Part shown: positions 18,316 through 26,538 of the stretch, one piece after another
Numbering within the stretch: the stretch's first letter is position 1
Layout of the letters: the number at the start of each line of letters is the position of its first letter
Origin: Cloacibacterium normanense
Lineage (GTDB): Bacteria; Bacteroidota; Bacteroidia; Flavobacteriales; Weeksellaceae
Assembly: GCF_003860565.1 (NCBI RefSeq)
Contig: NZ_CP034157.1
Location: 1,302,001-1,366,000, forward strand
Length of the DNA: 64,000 nucleotides
Reading direction: 5' to 3'
Translations under genes and position numbers: made by a program
Notes under the pieces: generated by a model
What the model was told of the DNA's origin: nothing
Seen by the model: only the letters and a program-made list of their open reading frames with translations
Databases searched by the model: none

Positions 18316-19206
18316 TTATTCAAATTCAAAACCTCTTTCTTCTAAAACTTTTTTCAAGATCGCAATTCTTGCAAATACTCCATTTTGCATTTGTTTAAAG
18401 ATTCTAGAACGTTCGCATTCTACCAAATCATTATCTATTTCTACCCCTCTGTTAATTGGAGCGGGATGCATGATGATGGCATTCGGTTTCATTTTTTGCT
18501 CACGCTCTTTGGTAAGACCATATTTTTTGAGATAATCTTGAGGCGTCAATTTCATTTTTTCATCATGTCTTTCGTGCTGAATTCTAAGCAACATGAGTAC
18601 ATCTACATCTGTAACCAGTGCATCTAAATCTCTATAGGTTCCGTTCATTAAACTTCCTTCATCAAACCATTCTCTTGGCCCGGAAAAATACACTTTTGCT
18701 CCTAATCTTCTTAATGTAGTGGCATTAGAATTAGCTACTCTACTGTGTTTGATATCTCCTACGATTCCCACTTTCAAATCTTTAAAATCACCAAATTCTT
18801 GTTTGATGGTTATTAAATCTAGTAACGCTTGACTTGGGTGATGCCCAATTCCGTCTCCAGCATTTACCACTCCCATTTTCACACCTTTCAATTCATCATA
18901 AAATCTGGTTTTTTGGTGCCTGATTACGGAAAGGTTTATCCCAATTGATTCCAGCGTTTTAATGGTATCTAAAAGACTTTCGCCTTTATTGATAGAACTT
19001 TTAGACTCATCAAAATGTACTACATTTAATCCTAATTTTTTCTCAGCCACCTCAAAACTTATTTTCGTTCTGGTACTGTCTTCAAAAAAAAGATTCGCTA
19101 CAAAAATGTCTGATTTGGCCTTTACTGTTTTGCCGTTTGCGAATTCTAGCGCTTGATGTAATAGTTTTTCAACGCTTTCTAGTGACAATCTGGATAATTT
19201 AATCAT
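18316..19206 (-). CDS. pyrB: aspartate carbamoyltransferase catalytic chain
   Basis: A 296-residue ATCase that condenses carbamoyl phosphate with aspartate. The carbamoyl-phosphate loop is FFEDSTRTK (about residues 47-55), with GDGIGHHPSQALLDL in the centre and MHPAPINRG near the C-terminus, all diagnostic. No pyrI regulatory chain or pyrR gene lies in the window, so control probably rests on the leader upstream, which holds a small ORF and a terminator directly before this start. First structural gene of pyrB-carA-carB. Confidence 0.95.
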   Translation of the reverse strand: MIKLSRLSLESVEKLLHQALEFANGKTVKAKSDIFVANLFFEDSTRTKISFEVAEKKLGLNVVHFDESKSSINKGESLLDTIKTLESIGINLSVIRHQKTRFYDELKGVKMGVVNAGDGIGHHPSQALLDLITIKQEFGDFKDLKVGIVGDIKHSRVANSNATTLRRLGAKVYFSGPREWFDEGSLMNGTYRDLDALVTDVDVLMLLRIQHERHDEKMKLTPQDYLKKYGLTKEREQKMKPNAIIMHPAPINRGVEIDNDLVECERSRIFKQMQNGVFARIAILKKVLEERGFEFE

Positions 19207-19228
19207 GATACTATGGTTTTAAACAAAA

Positions 19229-19255
19229 AAAACGAAGCCCCAACAGCTTCGTTTT
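19229..19255 (-). terminator. terminator hairpin in the pyrB leader (candidate attenuator)
   Basis: On the minus strand AAAACGAAGC (19246-19255) pairs perfectly over 10 bases with GCTTCGTTTT (19229-19238) across a 7-base loop, and a T run continues to 19225. It sits 23 bases before the pyrB ATG and downstream of the predicted promoter. No minus-strand gene lies upstream of it, so it can only act on the pyr transcript itself. Confidence 0.7.
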
Positions 19256-19329
19256 CAATAAATAAAAATATTTTGTCCGTCGGATTGAAGTCCGATATTT
19301 ATGTTCAATAAAAAATTTATCGTTTTCAT
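19255..19329 (-). CDS. 24-codon leader ORF of the pyr operon
   Basis: ATG at 19329 opens MKTINFLLNINIGLQ..., which ends with TGA at 19255, exactly at the base of the terminator stem. Just before the hairpin the RNA would read AUAUUUUUAUUUAUU, a U-rich stretch inside the ORF. This matches the E. coli pyrL arrangement, where UTP-dependent pausing and a trailing ribosome prevent termination. The ATG is only six bases past the -7 box, so translation would be nearly leaderless. A short TCGGA/TCCGA hairpin (19280-19295) lies within it. Expression is inferred. Confidence 0.45.
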   Translation of the reverse strand: MKTINFLLNINIGLQSDGQNIFIY

Positions 19330-19335
19330 TGGTTG

Positions 19336-19367
19336 CAAATATACATATTAACTTTTTGCCTTCAAAA
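19336..19367 (-). promoter_or_regulatory. pyrB promoter, full Bacteroidetes consensus
   Basis: On the minus strand TTTTG (19363-19367) is followed after 19 bases by TATATTTG (19336-19343), matching TTTG-N19-TAnnTTTG. Transcription would begin near 19330 and give a leader of about 125 bases before pyrB. Confidence 0.7.
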
Positions 19368-19416
19368 TTTTTAGAAAAAATTAATTTTATTTAACATTAT
19401 TATTGCAAAATAAGTA

Positions 19417-19424
19417 TATCTTTG
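19417..19424 (+). promoter_or_regulatory. -7 box of the zinc-ribbon/HTH gene
   Basis: TATCTTTG fits TAnnTTTG and lies 14 bases before the ATG at 19439, leaving almost no room for a leader or ribosome site. It is embedded between two GTATAT half-sites (19414 and 19434). Confidence 0.45.
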
Positions 19425-19438
19425 CTAAAAACGTATAT

Positions 19439-19858
19439 ATGAAAATAAATTGTTGCCCGAAATGCGAAAACTCCGAAATCGTTAAAAGTGGCATTGTTAA
19501 AGGAAAACAGCGCTATTTTTGCAGAGACTGCAATTACTATTTCACTGTCAATAAAATTGGAAAAAAGATAGATGATTACTATGTAACGAAAGCTTTACAA
19601 CTCTATTTAGAAGGCCTCAGTTTAAGAGAAATAGAGCGTATTCTGGGCATTTCGCATGTCACTATCAGTTCTTGGATTAAGGAATACAATATTAAAAAAC
19701 CCCCACATTCGGATTTTCATGCTACTTATAAGGTTTTCAAACAAATAGAACTGGCAGAATACATCAGAAATGAAGAAAATCTTAAAGGTTCTGGACTCAT
19801 CATCACCGAATTCGGAGATAAGTTTATGATGATAAAATGGGAACGTTTTAAAAAGTAA
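19439..19858 (+). CDS. zinc-ribbon plus helix-turn-helix protein (IS1 InsA-like domain)
   Basis: A 139-residue protein. Residues 1-35 form a four-Cys zinc ribbon (C6-x2-C9 and C28-x2-C31) followed by YYFTVNK, as in the N-terminal part of IS1-type InsA transposases. Residues about 55-80 (GLSLREIERILGISHVTISSWI) form a clear helix-turn-helix. No DDE catalytic domain follows, only about 50 residues with a KGSGLIITEF segment. It is therefore more likely a DNA-binding regulator derived from, or related to, a transposase than a mobile element. It precedes the carboxylate uptake/activation block and may regulate it. ATG 19439 is chosen over 19403. Confidence 0.65.
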   Translation: MKINCCPKCENSEIVKSGIVKGKQRYFCRDCNYYFTVNKIGKKIDDYYVTKALQLYLEGLSLREIERILGISHVTISSWIKEYNIKKPPHSDFHATYKVFKQIELAEYIRNEENLKGSGLIITEFGDKFMMIKWERFKK

Positions 19859-19953
19859 CTATACTTATTTACAAAAATATATACAAAATTTTTACAGAGT
19901 TTTTTTTATTATCAGTTTAGCGATGTTAAAATCACAAAAAACTGTTTAATATT

Positions 19954-21195
19954 ATGAAGAAAACTCAATTAATCTTCGCTGGTATTGCTAGTTTATTATT
20001 TAGCAATGCTTTATTCTCTCAAGAGAAACCAAAAGAATGGGATGTAAGTCTCTATGGTTTTGCAAGAGCAGATTATATTTTCGATTCGAGACAGTCTGCA
20101 CAGGTGAGAGAATACCATCTCAACCTTTATCCTTTAGACAAAAAATTAGATGCAAATGGTGATGATATTAATGCTACTGGTGCCAGTAATTTTTTATCAG
20201 TAGTTTCTCGATTGGGTGTAAATTTTAAAGGTCCCAATGTTTGGGGCGCAAAAGCGAGTGGAAAATTAGAAGGCGACTTCTTTGGAAACACTCAAGAAAG
20301 CATTGGTCTTTTCAGATTAAGACATGCTTATGCACAATTGGCTTGGGAAAAATCTTCACTTACTTTAGGACAGACCTGGTATCCTTCTTATGTTCCTGAA
20401 GTTTTCCCGGGAGTTGCCAATTTCAGCACGGGAATTATGTTTAATCCTTTTGGCTGGGTTGGACAAATTCGATTCAGACAAAGTTTAACTCCTAATCTTT
20501 CTTTAGATTTAGTAGCTTACAAAGACAGAGAGTTTCAAGCTCCTGTAGTTTCTGGAAACGCTAATAACTCTCCTAGTTTTAATTCTACCACTCCTACTTT
20601 ACATGCACAGTTGCAATACAAAACCAAAAATGTGATTGCAGGTGTAGGTGCAGAATATCAATCTTTAAAACCTGTGATTACTAGTGGTGGATTGGCTTCT
20701 GATGAAAAACTGAATTCTACCATGCTTATGGGGTATCTTAAATATTCTAATGAAAACGTAGTTGCAAAATTCTATGGAATTTCTGGTGGAAACTTGCACC
20801 ATTTGGTAATGCTTGGTGGTTATGCTTCTTATGCTGAAACTAACGGAATAGATTCTTACAAACCTACTAAAACCTCAGCTTTTTGGGTAGATATTGCAAG
20901 TAATAAACCTAGTGTAGCACCAGGAGTTTTCTTTGGATATACGAAAAACAGTGGTTTAGAAGACGCTAATTACAAATCACTTTATGTAAGAGGTGTTTCT
21001 GGAACCAGAGTGGTTGACAATGTTTGGAGAGCTTCTGCTAGAGTAGATTTCAAACAAAATAAATTTAGAATAACTCCAGAATTAGAATATACTGCTGCAA
21101 CTTGGGGAGATTTAAAAACCGATGCCACATCAGGAAACAATGAAACCAATGTAGGAAATTTCCGTGCAATGGTAAGTGCTGCATATTCTTTCTAA
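19954..21195 (+). CDS. outer-membrane porin (DcaP-like beta-barrel)
   Basis: A 413-residue protein with a signal peptide (MKKTQLIFAGIASLLFSNALFSQ) and a barrel of alternating strands. LYGFARADYIFDSRQ opens it, RLGVNFKGP and LRHAYAQLAW follow, and the last strand ends in Phe (AAYSF), which serves as the BAM signal. This resembles the DcaP/porin group that admits small organic acids. It lies 44 bases upstream of the MFS transporter gene, so substrate passage across both membranes is probably encoded together. The substrate is inferred from the downstream acyl-CoA synthetases. Confidence 0.75.
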   Translation: MKKTQLIFAGIASLLFSNALFSQEKPKEWDVSLYGFARADYIFDSRQSAQVREYHLNLYPLDKKLDANGDDINATGASNFLSVVSRLGVNFKGPNVWGAKASGKLEGDFFGNTQESIGLFRLRHAYAQLAWEKSSLTLGQTWYPSYVPEVFPGVANFSTGIMFNPFGWVGQIRFRQSLTPNLSLDLVAYKDREFQAPVVSGNANNSPSFNSTTPTLHAQLQYKTKNVIAGVGAEYQSLKPVITSGGLASDEKLNSTMLMGYLKYSNENVVAKFYGISGGNLHHLVMLGGYASYAETNGIDSYKPTKTSAFWVDIASNKPSVAPGVFFGYTKNSGLEDANYKSLYVRGVSGTRVVDNVWRASARVDFKQNKFRITPELEYTAATWGDLKTDATSGNNETNVGNFRAMVSAAYSF

Positions 21196-21239
21196 AAAAT
21201 TTAAAAAAATATTATTAACAAAACTAAAAAAATAAACAC

Positions 21240-22823
21240 ATGAGTCATCAATTTAACACACAAGCAGAGCATGATGCTTACGTAGATGAACGTAAAAAAT
21301 CTTCAACTCTTTGGAGCATTATCATGGCGTCTTCTCTGGGAACGCTTATCGAATGGTATGATTTCTATATTTTCGGGAGTTTAGCTGTAGTTTTATCTAC
21401 TAAATTCTTCCCAGCAGATAATCCTACTGCAGCATTTTTATCTACTCTAGCCACTTTCGCAGCTGGATTCGTAGTAAGACCTTTCGGAGCTTTATTTTTC
21501 GGAAGATTAGGAGATATTATTGGTAGAAAGTACACTTTCTTGGTTACTTTATTAATCATGGGATTCTCTACATTCTTAATCGGTTGTATTCCAAGTTATG
21601 AAACCATCGGTTTTATGGCTCCAGTTTTAGTATTAATTCTTCGTTTATTACAAGGTTTAGCACTTGGTGGTGAATACGGAGGTGCTGCAACTTATGTAGC
21701 AGAATACGCAGAACACAACAGACGTGGTTACTGGACTTCTTGGATTCAGACTACTGCCACTTCAGGTTTATTCATTTCACTTATCGTGATTTTGGTGACT
21801 AAAAGTTCATTAACTGCAGAAGAATTTGACAATTGGGGATGGAGAGTTCCTTTCTGGATTTCTATTTTAATGGTGGGCGTTTCTTATATCATTAGAAAAA
21901 ACATGAAAGAATCTCCACTTTTTGCAAAAGCTAAAAAAGAAGGAAAAACTTCAACCAATCCACTAAAAGAATCTTTCGGGAATAAATACAACTTCAAATA
22001 TGTTTTATTAGCATTATTCGGTGCTGTAATGGGACAAGGTGTAGTTTGGTACACTGGTCAGTTCTACGCGATGTCTTTCATGCAAAAAGTTATGAATATA
22101 GAATCTGCACAAGTAGACTCATTGATGGCAGCCGCATTATTTATCGGAACTCCATTATTCGTATTATTCGGTTGGCTATCTGATAAAGTAGGAAGAAAAC
22201 CAATTATGATGATTGGTCTTTTATTGGCAATTTTCGCTTACAGACCTATTTACAACCAAATGTTTAAACTGGGAGATTTCTCTCAGAAACAAGAATTAAA
22301 AGACAAATTCACTTCTGAAGCAACTGCCAAAGTTCTAGAAGGAACTAAAGTAGACTCTATTTATACTACTCAAAAATTCTATGCAGACGGAAGTAATGTA
22401 AAAGAAGTGGTGACTAAACATCTAGAAAACGGAAAAGTTTTACTAGACGAAAAAGGAAAAGATAAAGTAGAAACTAAAATCACGAAAACAATAGACAGCA
22501 CTACCAAATGGACACTTGCTTTCTGGGTTTTCTTACAAGTTGTTTTCGTAACAATGGTTTATGGACCTATTGCTGCTTTCTTAGTAGAAATGTTCCCAAT
22601 TAGAATCAGATATACTTCTATGTCGCTTCCTTATCATATTGGTAATGGTATCTTCGGAGGTTTATTACCTGCAGTTGCTACTTATTTGGTAACCTCTGCT
22701 AAAGACGCTGGAAATCCAGAATATTACTTACAAGGTTTATGGTATCCAATTATCGTAGCGGCAGTGAGTTTAATCATCGGAGTAATTTACTTAGACGGAA
22801 AAGATAGAAATGTAGAGGATTAA
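21240..22823 (+). CDS. MFS transporter, metabolite:H+ symporter type
   Basis: A 527-residue 12-span transporter. The opening LGTLIEWYDFYIFGSLA and FGRLGDIIGRKYTF (loop 2-3 motif) are typical of the metabolite:H+ symporter family (ProP, ShiA, KgtP). A second such motif, GWLSDKVGRKPIMM, marks the second half. It is longer than the usual 430-500 residues because of about 80 polar residues (roughly 340-420, DKFTSEATAKVLEG and following) between two C-terminal-half spans, probably a periplasmic insertion. With the porin before it and acyl-CoA synthetases after it, a short monocarboxylate substrate is likely. Confidence 0.85.
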   Translation: MSHQFNTQAEHDAYVDERKKSSTLWSIIMASSLGTLIEWYDFYIFGSLAVVLSTKFFPADNPTAAFLSTLATFAAGFVVRPFGALFFGRLGDIIGRKYTFLVTLLIMGFSTFLIGCIPSYETIGFMAPVLVLILRLLQGLALGGEYGGAATYVAEYAEHNRRGYWTSWIQTTATSGLFISLIVILVTKSSLTAEEFDNWGWRVPFWISILMVGVSYIIRKNMKESPLFAKAKKEGKTSTNPLKESFGNKYNFKYVLLALFGAVMGQGVVWYTGQFYAMSFMQKVMNIESAQVDSLMAAALFIGTPLFVLFGWLSDKVGRKPIMMIGLLLAIFAYRPIYNQMFKLGDFSQKQELKDKFTSEATAKVLEGTKVDSIYTTQKFYADGSNVKEVVTKHLENGKVLLDEKGKDKVETKITKTIDSTTKWTLAFWVFLQVVFVTMVYGPIAAFLVEMFPIRIRYTSMSLPYHIGNGIFGGLLPAVATYLVTSAKDAGNPEYYLQGLWYPIIVAAVSLIIGVIYLDGKDRNVED

Positions 22824-22939
22824 TGATGGATGTGAGATGATGGATGCAGGAAGTTACACAAAAAAAACAGCACCCTGCATCTAACTTCTATCACCCAACA
22901 AAATTTTAAAAATTTTTACTAACTTTAAAAAACAAAAAA
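22824..22939. repeat. intergenic inverted low-complexity repeat
   Basis: TGATGGATGTGAGATGATGGATGCAGGAAGTTA is followed 20 bases later by ACCCTGCATCTAACTTCTATC, so GATGCAGG and CCTGCATC face each other. It may act as a weak hairpin after the MFS gene; similar runs occur at 0.7, 13.0 and 46.4 kb. Confidence 0.4.
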
Positions 22940-23167
22940 ATGGACGCAATAAAAAAAATATTAGGTATCGTTTGGCTAGCTCTAGCAGCAGTGGTAGCTT
23001 ACCTTGGGTTGACTGTTCTAGGGATTCCAAAAATAACTTCGGGTAAACAAGAAGACTTGGTTTTCGGGAGCATCATCGTTTTTATTTTAATGCCTATTGT
23101 GGTAGGTGGATTAGCAACTTTCGGATGGTATTCTCTGAAAGGCGAATATTCTGCCGATAAAAAATAA
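22940..23167 (+). CDS. DUF6814-type two-span membrane protein
   Basis: A 75-residue protein with two hydrophobic segments (ILGIVWLALAAVVAYLGL; SIIVFILMPIVVGGLATFGWYSL) joined by a polar GIPKITSGKQEDL loop, and a short charged tail. It resembles the DUF6814 group of small Bacteroidetes proteins seen beside MFS transporters. It may be a small accessory subunit of the transporter encoded just before it. The function is not established. Confidence 0.65.
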   Translation: MDAIKKILGIVWLALAAVVAYLGLTVLGIPKITSGKQEDLVFGSIIVFILMPIVVGGLATFGWYSLKGEYSADKK

Positions 23168-23257
23168 TTTTTGGTATCAGAAATAAGAGATTTCAGCTTT
23201 TCCAGACTTTGGAAAACTGAAATCTCAATTCTGATTTTAAGATAACCCTTCTGAAAA

Positions 23258-23452
23258 ATGAAAAAAAGACACGAGCAAAAATTGGTAATTCTAAGTATGG
23301 TGCTTTTTGTATCGTTCAATGCACCTATTTTGCTTTTGTTTAATCAGGTTAAAGCCTATTTTGGGCTTCCGTTTATTTACATCTACATTTTCGGAATTTG
23401 GTTCGCTTCAAGTATCATTTCTTTTGTAATATTTAAAAAATTTGATGAATAA
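23258..23452 (+). CDS. small two-span membrane protein preceding an SLC5 sensor
   Basis: A 64-residue protein with a basic N-terminus (MKKRHEQK) and two spans (LVILSMVLFVSFNAPILLLF; FIYIYIFGIWFASSIISFVIF). Its end overlaps the start of the SLC5-histidine kinase gene by eight bases (ATGAATAA), so the two are translationally coupled. Such small proteins commonly accompany sodium/solute symporters (compare DUF4212/DUF997 with ActP/PanF), so it is probably a helper subunit. That role is inferred from position and shape. Confidence 0.65.
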   Translation: MKKRHEQKLVILSMVLFVSFNAPILLLFNQVKAYFGLPFIYIYIFGIWFASSIISFVIFKKFDE

Positions 23453-26099
23453 TTTACAGTTATTTGCCATCATCATGCTTTATTTAGCGCTTTTGTTCTT
23501 CATTGCTTACTGGGCAGAGAAGAAGAAGAGTAATTTTTGGGCGAATAATCCTTATATTTATTCCCTTTCATTAGCGGTATATTGCACCGCTTGGACGTAT
23601 TACGGAAGCATCGGCGTTGCTGCCAATCAAGGTTTAGAATATTTGGCGATTTACATCGGGCCTATTATTATTATTCCCGCTTGGATTGTCATCAATAATA
23701 AAATCATTAGAATTTCTAGAGTCAATAAAATCAGTTCAATTGCCGATTTTATTTCTTTGAGATACGGAAACAGTAGATCTTTTGGCGCACTGATTTCCAT
23801 CGTTTGTATTCTCGCGATTATTCCATATATCGGAATCCAAATTAAAGCGATTTCTGATACTTTTCATCAGATTACCCTTTCTGAAAATTCTGACAATGTT
23901 TTTACCGATACTGCAACGTATGTGGTGATTCTCATTGCTATTTTTTCATCTTATTACGGAACGAGATATGTAGATGCTTCAGAAAAAAGATTGGGAATTA
24001 TTTCTGCTGTGGCTGTAGAAAGTTTCTTAAAATTGATATTCTTTGTAGTCCTCGGTTTATTTGTAACGTATGGCGTTTTCAATGGTTTTGAAGACATCTA
24101 TGAACAAGCTCAAAAATTTGAAGATTTCGTTGCTAAAAATACTTTTAACGGATTAGAAGGTAGCATTAATTTTGCGATTACTTCTCTCCTTTCCATGTCT
24201 GCCATTTTCTTATTGCCAAGACAATTTCACACCACAATTGTAGAAAACAGAAAGGAAAAACACTTAAAAACAGCCATTTGGTTATTTCCACTTTACCTTT
24301 TGATTTTTAATTTTTTTGTATTCCCAATTGCATGGGGCGGAAGAATTCTGTTTGAAGGTCAAAATGTAAATCCAGAGCTTTTCCCCATTCTTATTCCTCA
24401 AAAATTTGGAAATATATTGGTTTCTGTAATGGTATTTTTAGGTGGATTGAGTGCCAGTGTTTCTATGATTATTATTTCGAGTATTACGCTTTCTGTCATG
24501 CTTTCGAACAACGTGATTATTCCTTACGGTTGGATTGATACTTTCAAGAAAAATCCAGAAAATTTCAACACCAAAAACATTGTCAACATCAGAAAAGTGA
24601 GCATTTTCATGTTGATTATTTCTGCGTTTTTATTCTACAAATACCTCATCATTAAATCCAGTTTATTCTCAGTAGGTTTGGTTTCATTTGTACTCATTGC
24701 ACAATTGGCACCTTCATTTTTTGGAGCTATATTTTGGAGAAGAGGAAGTTATTACGGTGCAGTAACGGGAATTATCGCGGGAGTTATTATTTGTTATGTG
24801 AATTTGATTATTCCACAATATATCCAGACCATTAACACAGAATTCTCATTGGATAATTATAGAATTCTTGAATTTTTTAAAATACCCTATTTATCTACCA
24901 TTGCACAAGTTTTTTTCTGGAGCATTTTAGTCAATTCTTTCCTTTTTGCCGTAATTTCTGTAAGTGTAAAAGGCAATTACAGAGAGCGAAATTTTGCAGA
25001 AATTTATATTGATATAGACCAATACATTCAAAATCATGAAGGAGCTTACATCTGGAAAGGAAAAGCGAATATTTCTGATATTGAAAAAATTCTGGTAAGA
25101 TTTTTAGGCGAAAAAAAAACCAAACAAGCGCTGAAAATCTTTAACACAAAATATAATATTACCGATGAAACCGATACTGCTGACTCACGTTTGATTAAAT
25201 TTTCAGAAAACCTTTTGGCGGGAAGAATCGGTACTGCTTCTGCTAAAATTTTAGTGGAAGGCGTCACCAAAGAAGATAAAATTTCTTTGCCAGAAGTACT
25301 CAATATTTTAGAAGAATCTAAAGAAAACATCACCCTCAATAGAAAACTCACCGAACAGTCTAAACAACTCAGAAGACTTTCGGAAGATTTGCAAGTTGCC
25401 AACACCAATTTGATTGAAAAAGACAAACAAAAAGATGATTTCCTAGATTCTGTTGCCCACGAACTCAGAACGCCCATCACCGCAATTAGAGCTGCCAGCG
25501 AAATTCTGTTAGATGATGACGAAATCCCTACCGAAATTAAAAAAGAGTTCTTAGGAAACATCATTTCTGAGTCTGACCGATTGAACGAAATCATCAATGA
25601 TATTCTGTATTTAGACAAGTTAGAATCAGGAATTATTCAACTTAATATCCAGAAAAATAATATTGTAGAAACCTATCACAAAGCATTGAAACCTATTGAG
25701 CATTTGATTCAACAGAAAAATATTCACCATTCTGAAATTGATTTATTGAACCAAAAAGAATACGAATATGATGAAGCCAGAATGATTCAAGTTTTTCAGA
25801 ATATTTTAGGAAATGCCTACAAATTCACGGATGAAAGTGGAATGATTCAGACTAAATTTATAGAAAAAGATGGTCAACTGAACATCAGCATTTTCAACAC
25901 GGGTAAAAAAATCCCTGAAGAAGATATAGAACTTATTTTCGATAAGTTTTATCAATCCAAAAATCAAAACATTAGAAAACCCATAGGAACAGGATTAGGA
26001 TTAGCCATTTGCAAAAAAATTATTGAAGCGCATAAAGGCGAAATCTCCGCAGAAAATAAAGAAATTGGAGTGGTTTTTAACATTAAACTAAATTCGTAA
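23445..26099 (+). CDS. SLC5 sodium/solute symporter-histidine kinase hybrid (CbrA/CrbS-like)
   Basis: An 884-residue sensor. Residues about 1-520 form an SLC5-type transporter with some 13 spans (ADFISLRYGNSR and SLLSMSAIFLLPRQFH are family features). A STAC-like linker at about 535-605 (ISDIEKILVRFLG; LLAGRIGTASAKILV) joins it to a coiled coil and the kinase. His672 lies in SVAHELRTPITAIRA, with an N-box at FQNILGNAYKF and a G-box at GTGLGLAICKK. No PAS domain is evident. The ATG at 23445 is used; a TTG at 23442 would add one residue. CbrA and CrbS sensors control carbon use and acetyl-CoA synthetase. The receiver gene follows by two bases. Confidence 0.9.
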   Translation: MNNLQLFAIIMLYLALLFFIAYWAEKKKSNFWANNPYIYSLSLAVYCTAWTYYGSIGVAANQGLEYLAIYIGPIIIIPAWIVINNKIIRISRVNKISSIADFISLRYGNSRSFGALISIVCILAIIPYIGIQIKAISDTFHQITLSENSDNVFTDTATYVVILIAIFSSYYGTRYVDASEKRLGIISAVAVESFLKLIFFVVLGLFVTYGVFNGFEDIYEQAQKFEDFVAKNTFNGLEGSINFAITSLLSMSAIFLLPRQFHTTIVENRKEKHLKTAIWLFPLYLLIFNFFVFPIAWGGRILFEGQNVNPELFPILIPQKFGNILVSVMVFLGGLSASVSMIIISSITLSVMLSNNVIIPYGWIDTFKKNPENFNTKNIVNIRKVSIFMLIISAFLFYKYLIIKSSLFSVGLVSFVLIAQLAPSFFGAIFWRRGSYYGAVTGIIAGVIICYVNLIIPQYIQTINTEFSLDNYRILEFFKIPYLSTIAQVFFWSILVNSFLFAVISVSVKGNYRERNFAEIYIDIDQYIQNHEGAYIWKGKANISDIEKILVRFLGEKKTKQALKIFNTKYNITDETDTADSRLIKFSENLLAGRIGTASAKILVEGVTKEDKISLPEVLNILEESKENITLNRKLTEQSKQLRRLSEDLQVANTNLIEKDKQKDDFLDSVAHELRTPITAIRAASEILLDDDEIPTEIKKEFLGNIISESDRLNEIINDILYLDKLESGIIQLNIQKNNIVETYHKALKPIEHLIQQKNIHHSEIDLLNQKEYEYDEARMIQVFQNILGNAYKFTDESGMIQTKFIEKDGQLNISIFNTGKKIPEEDIELIFDKFYQSKNQNIRKPIGTGLGLAICKKIIEAHKGEISAENKEIGVVFNIKLNS

Positions 26100-26101
26100 A
26101 A

Positions 26102-26464
26102 ATGAAAAAGATACTTATAGCAGACGACGAACACAAAATCATCATGACCTTAGAATACACCTTCCGAAAAGCAGGTTATGAAGTCTTCATCGCAAGAGAT
26201 GGCTCGGAAGTTTTAGAATTATTAAAAGAGGAAACTCCAGATATTATTTTACTCGATATCATGATGCCCAATGTTGATGGTTACACCACGTTGCAAGAAA
26301 TAAAAAAACAAGAAAAACTTAATCAGTGTAAAGTCATTTTCTTATCTGCAAAAACCAATCCTGCAGACATCGAAAAAGGATTGAGTTTGGGAGCTGATGC
26401 TTATGTTACCAAACCTTACTCTATCAAGAAACTGGTTCAGCAAGTAGAAGAATTGTTAGCTTAA
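26102..26464 (+). CDS. receiver-only response regulator
   Basis: A 120-residue CheY-like protein. The acidic pair D8-D9, phospho-acceptor Asp52 in IILLDIMMPNVDG, Thr/Ser region FLSAKT and Lys in that segment are all intact. The frame ends right after the receiver, so no DNA-binding output domain is present, unlike CbrB (NtrC type) and CrbR (LuxR type). It must signal by protein contact or phosphotransfer. It starts two bases after the kinase stop and 74 bases before the first acyl-CoA synthetase. Confidence 0.9.
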   Translation: MKKILIADDEHKIIMTLEYTFRKAGYEVFIARDGSEVLELLKEETPDIILLDIMMPNVDGYTTLQEIKKQEKLNQCKVIFLSAKTNPADIEKGLSLGADAYVTKPYSIKKLVQQVEELLA

Positions 26465-26538
26465 AATTTAAAAAAATCTACAAAATATTAATTGTTTCAG
26501 TGTAAAATCTGAAATCTAAATTCAAAAAATCTAATGTT

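Noticed and set aside
19403-19883. The zinc-ribbon/HTH gene with 9-base flanking inverted repeats (ATAAGTATA / TATACTTAT) as an IS element
   Set aside because: No DDE catalytic domain, no target-site duplication, and the inverted repeats are short and AT-rich. A regulator reading fits the neighbours better.
25046-25618. Long minus-strand ORF within the SLC5 kinase gene
   Set aside because: It is antisense to a well-supported conserved protein and its Ser/Leu-rich translation looks like a shadow frame.
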